Origin: Rhodospirillaceae bacterium
GTDB taxonomy: Bacteria; Pseudomonadota; Alphaproteobacteria; GCA-2731375
Reading direction: 5' to 3'
Assembly (NCBI GenBank): GCA_018660265.1
Contig: JABJKS010000061.1
Span: 95,139 to 159,138, forward strand
DNA length: 64,000 nucleotides
Shown here: in pieces, positions 56,031 through 64,000 of the stretch
Layout: every line of letters starts with the position of its first letter
Numbering within the stretch: position 1 is the first letter of the stretch
The notes under the pieces: generated by a model
What the model was told of the DNA's origin: nothing
What the model saw: the letters and a program-made list of their open reading frames with translations, nothing else
The model's database searches: none
Made by a program: the position numbers and the translations under genes

Positions 56031-56609
56031 ATGTTCGAACAAGCCCGTTTTATTGAAGCCTGCAAAGCTGCCGTCGGCGATGGTCAGAAAGCCATCCGGG
56101 AAGTTGTCTTGGAGGCTGTCGCGGACCCCGCAGCTATCATCGCGGATTTAGGAGAGCCGACCCAGGCCGGCGTCTTTCCGATGTATCAGGCGGCAGACCT
56201 GACGATTATTAACTTCGTATGGGCACCCTATATGACGTTGTTGCCGCATAATCATAACATGTCCGCGGTAATTGGAATTTACGGCGGGCGGGAAGACAAT
56301 GTTTTTTGGCGTCGGTTGAGCGATCCTGACGGCCCGGCGTTGGAGGCGGCGGGTGCCGATTCCCTTGGAGTGGGACAGGCCGCGACCCTGGGCCCCGATA
56401 TCATTCATTCCGTGGCCAACCCGATCCGGAAATTGACCCCGGCCATTCACGTCTATGGCGGTGATTTTTTCAACCCGCCGACACCGCGCGCCCAATGGAA
56501 TCACGAAACCTTGCGCGAGGAAGCGTGGGATATGGATAACACCCGCAAGGTCTTTCGCCAGGCTGATGCGCGATACCAGGCCGGTCTTGCCGCCGGCGCA
56601 GAGGATTAA
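56031..56609 (+). CDS. Cupin-like (cysteine dioxygenase-like) protein
   Basis: Starts at MFEQARFIEACK; VWAPYMTLLPHNHNMSAVIGIYGGREDNVFWRR...IHSVANPIRKLTPAIHVYGGDFF; ORF-track 5' extension overlaps the MFS gene in another frame. Confidence 0.72.
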   Translation: MFEQARFIEACKAAVGDGQKAIREVVLEAVADPAAIIADLGEPTQAGVFPMYQAADLTIINFVWAPYMTLLPHNHNMSAVIGIYGGREDNVFWRRLSDPDGPALEAAGADSLGVGQAATLGPDIIHSVANPIRKLTPAIHVYGGDFFNPPTPRAQWNHETLREEAWDMDNTRKVFRQADARYQAGLAAGAED

Positions 56610-56611
56610 TC

Positions 56612-58486
56612 TTGATTAACCGGTTTTTCCGTTGGCTGGAACAGCGGACCGACCCGCTGCCTACAGCGCAGCCAGAAATGCCGCCGCCATCTCTGATCCC
56701 CTTTACCCTGCATTATGCCAAACCGTTCTGGCGGCTGTTGCTGGCCTCCGCCCTTTTCTCGACCGTGATTGCCATATTGGAGGTGAGTTTGTTTGCCTTC
56801 CTGGGCCGCATGGTGGATTGGCTGGCCTCCGCTGATCGGGCAACATTCTGGGCTGATCACGGCGGGCAGTTGGCCTTGATGAGCGTTGTGGTGTTGGTCG
56901 TGCTGCCGATCCTAAAGTTCATATCCGAGGCGATCCATAATCAAGGCCTGTTGGGCAATTTCGCCATGCGCACCCGCTGGCAGGCCCATCGCTATCTGTT
57001 GCGCCAAAGCATGGAATTTTATCAAGATGATTTTGCCGGCCGGGTGGCAGCGAAAATGATGCAAACGGCCTTGGCCGTGCGCGATATTGTCATGAAATTG
57101 ACCGAGGTGATGTTGTATGTGGTGGTCTATTTCACCGCCGCCGTGGTCCTGTTCGCCAGTAGTGATCTACGCCTGACAGCCCCCATGATTATCTGGCTGC
57201 TGGGTTATATTGTCGCCATGCGCATTTTCGTACCCCGCCTTCGCGATTGGTCCATGGCCCAGGCCGAGGCACGGTCCGTGGTTACGGGCCGGGTCGTGGA
57301 CAGCTATACCAATATCGGCACGGTCAAGATGTTCGCCCATGCGGCCTATGAAGACGGCTATGCCCGGGAAGGCATGCAGGGCTTTTTGGAGCCTGTGTAT
57401 GGCCAGATGCGCCTGTCCACTTTGTTGTCCATCACCTTGAATATCATGAATGCCTGCCTGATTTTTGCCATCGCCGGCATGGCCATATGGCTGTGGTATA
57501 TCGAGGCGACATCCGCCGGGGCCATCGCCCTGGCCGTCGGACTGGTTTTGCGCCTGCAAGGCATGTCCCAATGGATCATGTGGGAGGTTTCTCACGTCTT
57601 TGAGAATATTGGCGTGGTCCTGGACGGCGTGGCCACCATTGCCCGGGAACGCAATATTGAGGACGACCCGAATGCCCAGGTCCTGGTGGTGGCGAAGGGC
57701 GGCATCCGGTATGATCGCATCTCCTTCAATTATGGGCAGGAGCGGGAAGACGTGGACCAGGGTGTTATCTCCGCCCTGGATCTGGATATCCGGCCCGGTG
57801 AAAAGGTTGGTATCGTTGGACGTTCCGGTGCGGGCAAGTCCACATTGGTCAGCTTGCTGTTGCGTTTCTATGACCTGCAGGACGGTCGTATCCTAATCGA
57901 TGATCAGGATATCACCGCTGTTACTCAGGACAGCCTGCGGGCCAATATCGCCATGGTGACCCAGGATACATCCCTGCTGCACCGTTCCGTTTTTGACAAT
58001 ATATCGTACAGCCGCCCGGGCGCGACCCAGGCCCAGGTAGAGGCAGCCGCAGCCGCGGCCCATGCGGATGAGTTCATTGGCGGTTTGGAAGACGGCAAGG
58101 GCCGGCGCGGCTATGAGGCCCATGTGGGCGAACGGGGTGTGAAGCTGTCAGGCGGCCAGCGCCAACGTATCGCCATCGCCCGGGTGTTCCTCAAGGACGC
58201 CCCCATCTTGATTTTGGATGAGGCCACTTCGGCCCTGGATTCGGAGGTGGAAGCCGCCATTCAGGAAAGTTTCCAGGCCCTGATGGCGGATAAAACCGTC
58301 ATCGCCATCGCCCATCGCCTTTCCACCATCGCTGCCATGGACCGCTTAATTATTATGGATCAAGGCCGCATCGTTGAAGAGGGCGACCACGAAACCCTGC
58401 TGGCGCGCGGCGGTCTGTATGCCGAATTATGGTCCCGTCAGTCGGGTGGTTTTTTGGCCAAGGATGCCGCCGACGCCGCTGAATAG
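56612..58486 (+). CDS. ABC transporter, fused permease/ATP-binding protein
   Basis: TM domain plus VGIVGRSGAGKSTLVSLLLRFYDLQDGRILIDDQDI...LSGGQRQRIAIARVFLKDAPILILDEATSALDSEVE. Confidence 0.9.
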   Translation: MINRFFRWLEQRTDPLPTAQPEMPPPSLIPFTLHYAKPFWRLLLASALFSTVIAILEVSLFAFLGRMVDWLASADRATFWADHGGQLALMSVVVLVVLPILKFISEAIHNQGLLGNFAMRTRWQAHRYLLRQSMEFYQDDFAGRVAAKMMQTALAVRDIVMKLTEVMLYVVVYFTAAVVLFASSDLRLTAPMIIWLLGYIVAMRIFVPRLRDWSMAQAEARSVVTGRVVDSYTNIGTVKMFAHAAYEDGYAREGMQGFLEPVYGQMRLSTLLSITLNIMNACLIFAIAGMAIWLWYIEATSAGAIALAVGLVLRLQGMSQWIMWEVSHVFENIGVVLDGVATIARERNIEDDPNAQVLVVAKGGIRYDRISFNYGQEREDVDQGVISALDLDIRPGEKVGIVGRSGAGKSTLVSLLLRFYDLQDGRILIDDQDITAVTQDSLRANIAMVTQDTSLLHRSVFDNISYSRPGATQAQVEAAAAAAHADEFIGGLEDGKGRRGYEAHVGERGVKLSGGQRQRIAIARVFLKDAPILILDEATSALDSEVEAAIQESFQALMADKTVIAIAHRLSTIAAMDRLIIMDQGRIVEEGDHETLLARGGLYAELWSRQSGGFLAKDAADAAE

Positions 58487-58512
58487 GGTGGCGAGGTAAA
58501 GCTTTGCAATTG

Positions 58513-59295
58513 TCAGGCGGCGGTAATCCCGCCATCAATGGGTAAGGCGACGCCGGTGATCATGGAAGCCTCGTCAGACGCCATGAACAGGGCGGCGTTG
58601 GCGATGTCCTCCGCCTGGGCCAAACGGCGCAGGGGAATGCCGTCGATCAGATTTCGGTTCACTTCGGCCCTGCGTTCCTCACTCAATCTATCGGGCAGAA
58701 ACTGCGGCAGCATGGGTGTGTCCGTGGCGACGGGACACAGCACGTTGACGCGAATATTGTCCCGCGCCAGTTCCAGTGCCAGGCTGCGCCCGATGCCGAC
58801 CACACCATGTTTGGCCGCCGTGTAGGGGGAGCCGAAGGGCCGCGCGGCAATGCCCTGCAGGCTGGAGGTATAGATGATCGCGGCCCCGCCGGGCAGGTCG
58901 GCAGCCGCGGCGCGCAACGCAGGCACGGCGGCGCGTGTCATCTTGTAAGGGCCGATCAGATCAATATCGATGATCCGTTGCAGTTCCTCATCCTCAACCC
59001 TGTCGATACCGCTGGCGACAAAGGGCACGCCGGCGTTATTGAACAGAATGTCCAGCTTGCCAAAGCGCGACAATGCAAGGGCGACGGCGGCATCATTCTG
59101 TTCCGGGTTGGTGTGGTCGCATTGGGCAAAAACGCATTCAGCGCCATATTCATCCGCGATAGCCTGGCCCTGCTCGCCATTGATATCCGCCAGGACGACG
59201 CGTGCGCCTTCGGCGATGAAGCGCCGCACGCTGGCCTCTCCCATACCCGATGCACCGCCCGTAATCAGGGCAACCCTGTTTTCCAATCGTGCCAT
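58513..59295 (-). CDS. SDR family oxidoreductase
   Basis: RVALITGGASGMGEASVRRFIAEGARVVLADI...NNAGV...YTAAKHGVVGIGRSLALELARDNIRVN. Confidence 0.87.
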   Translation of the reverse strand: MARLENRVALITGGASGMGEASVRRFIAEGARVVLADINGEQGQAIADEYGAECVFAQCDHTNPEQNDAAVALALSRFGKLDILFNNAGVPFVASGIDRVEDEELQRIIDIDLIGPYKMTRAAVPALRAAAADLPGGAAIIYTSSLQGIAARPFGSPYTAAKHGVVGIGRSLALELARDNIRVNVLCPVATDTPMLPQFLPDRLSEERRAEVNRNLIDGIPLRRLAQAEDIANAALFMASDEASMITGVALPIDGGITAA

Positions 59296-59313
59296 TGTAT
59301 CGTTTCCTTTTTG

Positions 59314-60942
59314 TTATGCGTCGTTGTCCTGGAACCGCGCCATGGCATCTTGTTGCAACAGATAGCGTTGGATCTTGTTGGTGGAGGTGCGGGGGAAATC
59401 TTCGACGATTTCCACATAACGGGGGACTTTGTAATCTGCGATGGCACCCCGGCAATGGCTGATCACATCTTCCTGGCTCAAACTTGCGCCAGGGGTCGGC
59501 ATCACGAAGGTGAAACCAACCTCACCCATACGAGCGTCAGGCACACCGCAGACCACCGCCTGATAGATGTCCGGGTGGCCTTCCAGAAAGCGTTCAACCT
59601 CCGCCGGATAGGCATTCGAGCCGCCAACGATATACAGCTCCTTGGCCCGGCCCGTAATCAACAGGTAGCCGTCCGGATCGATCTGACCCAGATCACCGGT
59701 GCGGAACCAGCCTTCCGGCGTGATCGCCTCCGCCGTGGCCTCCGGGTTCTTATAATAACCCAACATGACCAGATAGCCGCGCACCCAGATCTCGCCATCC
59801 TCACCATCGGGAACCTGTATGCCCGTGGCCGGATTGAACACACCAACTTCATAGTCGCCGACGATCTTGCCCTTGTTCTCGCAGGTGACTTCGATAGGTG
59901 CGTCGAATTCGCTTAGCGTCGTCATGCCCATGGTTTCCGTCATGCCATAGACCGCTTGCAAGGCTTCGAAATGCAGAGTGGATTTGACCTTGCGGGCGAT
60001 GGCGGGGGTTACCGGCGCGCCGCCGATCCAGGCCGATTTCAGGCAGTGGGTATCGCGATCTTCAACGCCTGGTTGGGCCAGTAAATCAAAAAAATGCGTG
60101 GGGATACCGCCCATGATGGCGATGCGCTCCCGCTCAATCAAATCCAGGGCCTCACCCGCATGCCATTCCGCCATGGTAACCAGGCAACAGCCGTGCTGCA
60201 TGGTGGGGATGGTCGTGGCGACGGAACCTGCCACATGATAAAGCGGCATATGCCCCAATACTTTGTCGCCCGGCTCCATATGCATGCCACGGGCGATGTT
60301 TTGCCCCTCAATCAAAACGCGGTGGCAATGCATGGCACCTTTCGGTTGCCCTGTGGTGCCGGAGGTGTAGATGATGATCACCGGATCCTCGACCTCCACC
60401 GCCGCCTCTGCCGCCGCCAGGTCAACGCCATCATGTTTTTGCGTCATCAAAGCGCTTTGAGACATGGTGCCGGGATGTTCGACATCCTGCCACAGAACCA
60501 CGGCGCGCAGCTCGGGCAGGCCCGCGATGTCCATTCGACCCGGCGTCGCATCCTCAAAACCCGGTGCCATTTCGCGGATCATGCCCAGATAATCGATATT
60601 CCAATATTCCGGCATGGCGACCAGCACCTTGGCGTCCGACTGCGCCAGGATGTATTCGACCTCGGATACCTTATAGCGGGTATTGATGGATACAACGGTG
60701 GCACCGATGCGGCAGCAGGCAAACCAGGTCAAAAGCCAGGCCGGGCTGTTGGTCAGCCAGCAGGCCACATGGTCGCCACGGCCGACGCCCAGGCCCAGTA
60801 GACCCTTCGCCATGCTGTCTACCTGAGCATCAAAGTCCCGATAGGTGATCCGTTGGCCCATACCGACAACGAAGTCATCGTCAGGCCAAATTTCCGCCGA
60901 ACGCCGCAGCGCCTGGCCAATTGTTACGCCGGTCCAATCCAT
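59314..60942 (-). CDS. AMP-dependent acyl-CoA synthetase/ligase
   Basis: IIYTSGTTGQPKGAMHCHRVL...VYGMTETMGMTTLSEFD...GWFRTGDLGQIDPDGYLLITGRAKELYIVGGSNAYPAEVE. Confidence 0.9.
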   Translation of the reverse strand: MDWTGVTIGQALRRSAEIWPDDDFVVGMGQRITYRDFDAQVDSMAKGLLGLGVGRGDHVACWLTNSPAWLLTWFACCRIGATVVSINTRYKVSEVEYILAQSDAKVLVAMPEYWNIDYLGMIREMAPGFEDATPGRMDIAGLPELRAVVLWQDVEHPGTMSQSALMTQKHDGVDLAAAEAAVEVEDPVIIIYTSGTTGQPKGAMHCHRVLIEGQNIARGMHMEPGDKVLGHMPLYHVAGSVATTIPTMQHGCCLVTMAEWHAGEALDLIERERIAIMGGIPTHFFDLLAQPGVEDRDTHCLKSAWIGGAPVTPAIARKVKSTLHFEALQAVYGMTETMGMTTLSEFDAPIEVTCENKGKIVGDYEVGVFNPATGIQVPDGEDGEIWVRGYLVMLGYYKNPEATAEAITPEGWFRTGDLGQIDPDGYLLITGRAKELYIVGGSNAYPAEVERFLEGHPDIYQAVVCGVPDARMGEVGFTFVMPTPGASLSQEDVISHCRGAIADYKVPRYVEIVEDFPRTSTNKIQRYLLQQDAMARFQDNDA

Positions 60943-61022
60943 ACTGTGATACGCCTCCTACTAATTGCTGCCAGCATATTATGTGATACTATTGATGGAT
61001 CAAGTTTGTGGAGGAGTGAATT

Positions 61023-61904
61023 ATGCCGCACGTTCGTTATATAGACAAAACCTCCGCCTATTATAAGGCGGAAGGTTATGCCAAGCCCTATCAATGGGCC
61101 CATTTTGAAGATGTGCCTTTTACGCCGTTGAAAAAGCCGTTGTCGGAGAGCCGTCTGGCTCTGATCTCTACGTCGGAAATTACGGTCCGCACATGGGAAG
61201 ACCAGCGCCTGCCCCAGGAAAAGGGTGAGGCGGGGAATGTCTACAGCGTGCCAACGGATACACCGGTGGAGGATCTTTACAGCCCCTCACATAGTTTCGA
61301 CACCCATGCGACGACCCTGGCGGATGTGAATAATTTTTTCCCCGTCACCCGTTTGCAGGAAATGGCGGCCGCAGGACGGATCGGGTCATTGGCACCGACG
61401 GCCTATGGCCTCTACAATGCTTATTCCCAGCGGAAAACATCGGAAAGTGACGCGCCGGAGGTGCTGCGCCGGTGCCGCGAAGAAGGGGTTGATGTCGCCC
61501 TAATGACACCGGTCTGACCGGTATGCCATCAGACCGTGAGTCTGACCGCGCGACATCTTGAAGAAAACGGCATCCCGACCGTGGTGGTTGCCAATGCCCG
61601 CGATATTGTTGAGACCTGCGGTGTGCCGCGGTTTCTGTTCAGCGACTTTCCATTAGGAAGCCCATGCGGTGAACCGGACAATGTGGAACTACAGCGCAGC
61701 ATAGTATCCCAGGCCTTGGATTTGTTGGAAACCGCAACCGCCCCGCGGACAACAGTGCAAACGCCTTTTGAATGGAGCAAGGGCGATGGCTGGAAGGCCA
61801 AGGTCTTCACCCAGGATCAGCCCTGGCAGACCGAGGAAGTAAAAGCTGCCTGGCTGGAGAAAAAGGCCTTGTACCGCAAGCTTCGGGAAGAAGGTAAGGT
61901 CTAA
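61023..61904 (+). CDS. GrdB-like (glycine/sarcosine/betaine reductase selenoprotein B family) protein, putative selenoprotein read through in-frame TGA 61515-61517
   Basis: Two ORF-track pieces (61023-61517 and 61536-61904) share one frame; read-through gives ...CREEGVDVALMTPV-U-PVCHQTVSLTARHLEENGIPTVVVANARDIVETC...; UxxC motif; GGAGGAG RBS; about 293 aa. Confidence 0.82.
61511..61548 (+). promoter_or_regulatory. Putative bacterial SECIS hairpin region
   Basis: TCAGAC-CGTGA-GTCTGA hairpin (61529-61545) starts 11 nt after UGA; alternative GGTCTGA/TCAGACC stem (61511-61517/61529-61535) includes the UGA. Confidence 0.55.
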
Positions 61905-61907
61905 ATA

Positions 61908-62150
61908 ATGACGAAGTCTGTAATCGTGTATTCGACACCATTGTGCCAACCATGCGAACAATTAAAGGCCTATCTGCGGGCCCATGATGTGGCATTCGTG
62001 GCCAAGGACTTGATGATGGATGAAGAGGCGGCGGAATTCATCGATAGCCATAACATTCGCTCGTCGCCGGTGCTGCAGGTTGATGACGAATTGCTGTTCG
62101 GCCCGAACCTGGGGCCGGAGAAGATCGACGAACTACTGGGCTTGGAATAA
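61908..62150 (+). CDS. Glutaredoxin-like protein
   Basis: VIVYSTPLCQPCEQLKAYLRAHDVAF...NIRSSPVLQVDDELLFG (CxxC, cis-Pro); 3 nt after the selenoprotein stop. Confidence 0.8.
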   Translation: MTKSVIVYSTPLCQPCEQLKAYLRAHDVAFVAKDLMMDEEAAEFIDSHNIRSSPVLQVDDELLFGPNLGPEKIDELLGLE

Positions 62151-62232
62151 CGCCGCGAAATGTTCTGATTTCGCCTAAGACTTGGCCACGGTGGCTTAGC
62201 CAAAACGGCTTGGCCATGGTGGCCAACTGTGG

Positions 62233-63420
62233 TTAGGAATTGAAGATCGCGTCGATGGTATCGGCGTCGGCTTCCTCGGAGAGGCCGGAAAAATCCATTT
62301 CGTCCGGATTGGCGTCGTCGAGAGCCGATAATTCAGCGATTTCTTCATCCAATCCATCGCTGCCGCTGCCATCGCCGCTTTCGAGCCCGTCGAACGTATC
62401 TGGTGCGTCGTCATCTAGCGATCTGGCGACACTGTCGAAGTCAATGCCCGCCTTTGGGTCTTCGGGATCAGCTGCGACCGGTGCGTCATCATCCATCGAC
62501 GTGGTGACACTGTCGAAATCTATGCCCGCTGTGGGATCTTCTGGATCAAGCCCGGCGGCGGCATCGTCATCGTTGCTATCGGCAGTGAGGTCCGAACCGC
62601 CATTCATCATTGCGTCAATATCCGCCTGAGCGACACCTTGGCCGTCCATTTGCGGGCCGTTCAATAATCCTGCCTCGGGATGATCCTCGGGTAGATTGTT
62701 GGCACTGAATTCCTCAAGCGCGCCGTTGCGCAGGGTTTCCGAGCCCCAAATCTGGATCATTGCGCCAACCCGCTGCTCCAAATAACGCAGGGCATTGACC
62801 ACCTTTGTGGTGCGCTGGCCGGTGATGTCCTGAAAAGAACAGGCCAGGAATATATTTGTTATATCCTCTTCAATCGCATCGAACAGGTCGCTGTCGGGAA
62901 TGCTTTCGCGCAGTTTTTCGAAGTTTTCCTGAATATTTTCCGCCGCCGCCAGGATGTCATTGGTCGCCCGTTCCGTCGCCGTAACGATGGCGTCCAGATC
63001 CTCTGTCGCTGCCATTATACGATTATTGGCGCCTTCCTTGGGCTTGATTGCGGCAATATCCCGTCGGGTATGGGCGATGGCATCGCTCATATTCTGTAAC
63101 TCGGCGGACAGGATTTCGGATGGTTGCTTCAGATCTTGTTGTTGGGGTTGGCTGCGCATGTCGTCCAAAGCGCGCATGACCAGATCGGAGGCTATGGCCC
63201 GGTTGCGCCGGGCATGTTCGCGCAGAAATGTGCGGCCCCGTGCCGTCTGCATGACAGCTTCTTCCAGGCTGTCATATTCGTCGTGGGTAAGCTCCCGCCG
63301 ATTTTCCAGTTCGTCGTCCGTAGACTCAATCTCGTGATCAAAAACCGGCTCTTCATCAAAGGCGGGATTCTCTGGTAGGGCGTCCAATTCCGCCGTAATC
63401 GGTTCGCTTTGCATGCTCAT
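62233..63420 (-). CDS. CheZ-like protein phosphatase with acidic repeat-containing C-terminus
   Basis: ...LFDAIEEDITNIFLACSFQDITGQRTTKVVNALRYLEQRVGAMIQIWG; C-terminal duplicated DPEDP(T/K)AGIDFDSV. Confidence 0.7.
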   Translation of the reverse strand: MSMQSEPITAELDALPENPAFDEEPVFDHEIESTDDELENRRELTHDEYDSLEEAVMQTARGRTFLREHARRNRAIASDLVMRALDDMRSQPQQQDLKQPSEILSAELQNMSDAIAHTRRDIAAIKPKEGANNRIMAATEDLDAIVTATERATNDILAAAENIQENFEKLRESIPDSDLFDAIEEDITNIFLACSFQDITGQRTTKVVNALRYLEQRVGAMIQIWGSETLRNGALEEFSANNLPEDHPEAGLLNGPQMDGQGVAQADIDAMMNGGSDLTADSNDDDAAAGLDPEDPTAGIDFDSVTTSMDDDAPVAADPEDPKAGIDFDSVARSLDDDAPDTFDGLESGDGSGSDGLDEEIAELSALDDANPDEMDFSGLSEEADADTIDAIFNS

Positions 63421-63668
63421 CGGTCTTTATTCCGTTTTCAAATGATGCGTTGACACTCATGCCTGACCTTCAAATGCCCCGAAGGGCCTTTGGCGACACC
63501 AAATGATGACGCTTAGTGATTAATAATTCGTTCTTAATAAACATGACGAGAATATAAGGGTTATCTAAAGTATAAAGCCAATCGGTAATGCCTAGTTCTA
63601 TCGATCTATTGAGCGTTTCGATTGTATTTGGGTAAAATAACCCCGGTGCCGTTATTTAGGATCACAAC

Positions 63669-63944
63669 GTGATGCAAGACGATCAAGAACAGCAGAAAAC
63701 TACGCCTAATGAGATTAATGATGGGGATGAAAAAGCAGATCTAATTGCCCGTGCAATGCACAAGCGGGATACGGTGGCCCAGAACCTTGATGTGGTGATA
63801 GAGGAAGCCCGTGTTGGCTATACTCGTGTGCGCATGCAGGTCACCGACTATATGCTAAATGGCCATGGTACGGTTCATGGCGGCTATAGCTTTATATTAG
63901 CCCGAATTATTCATAGTGGGGCTTTGAATTGTCGGCGAGCGTAG
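63669..63944 (+). pseudogene. Truncated PaaI-like hotdog thioesterase (or disrupted at about 63,900)
   Basis: ...VGYTRVRMQVTDYMLNGHGTVHGGYSF matches PaaI N-terminus, then diverges to ILARIIHSGALNCRRA* instead of the expected hotdog helix. Confidence 0.5.
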
Positions 63945-64000
63945 ATTAACCTGTTGAAATATCGTAGTTTTCTGGTGACTAAGCCAATGCCACGACACCA

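Noticed and set aside
61518-61904. Interpreting the GrdB-like gene as a pseudogene or two separate genes
   Set aside because: Only one in-frame stop, which is TGA placed at a UxxC motif, with intact frame and family similarity on both sides; Sec read-through explains it better.

Overview
The window is about 64 kb of chromosome from what looks like an alphaproteobacterium (Rhodospirillales-like gene content, inferred only from protein resemblance). Most of it is densely packed metabolic and transport genes: a TRAP transporter, an oligopeptide-type ABC operon, a liv-type branched-chain amino acid ABC operon with tandem duplicated binding proteins, an acyl-CoA carboxylase/dehydrogenase catabolic cluster, two AMP-forming acyl-CoA ligases, prfC, pepN, prmA, a UvrD-family helicase, queG and a CheZ-like gene. 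I saw no rRNA, tRNA, CRISPR array, prophage or complete IS. The observations most worth following up are: (1) a gene the ORF track splits in two at 61,023-61,904 that reads through an in-frame TGA as ...MTPV-U-PVC..., a GrdB-like UxxC selenoprotein candidate with SECIS-like hairpins and a glutaredoxin gene directly downstream; (2) a family of three ~105-110 bp structured intergenic repeats (2316-2418, 29043-29150, 49213-49323), each starting at the stop codon of a gene in the same orientation and showing compensatory base changes in its stems; (3) a 265-bp MITE-like element with 33-bp terminal inverted repeats that supplies the stop codon of prmA; (4) an unlisted 26-codon leader ORF with a strong Shine-Dalgarno whose stop overlaps the livG start; (5) an unlisted 52-aa small ORF at 49321-49479; (6) a perfect 24-bp palindrome upstream of the acyl-CoA catabolic operon; (7) a three-gene overlapping APS-kinase-like/unknown/formyltransferase operon with a 9-bp tandem repeat between alternative start codons. 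All family calls are from reading the proteins; no searches were run.
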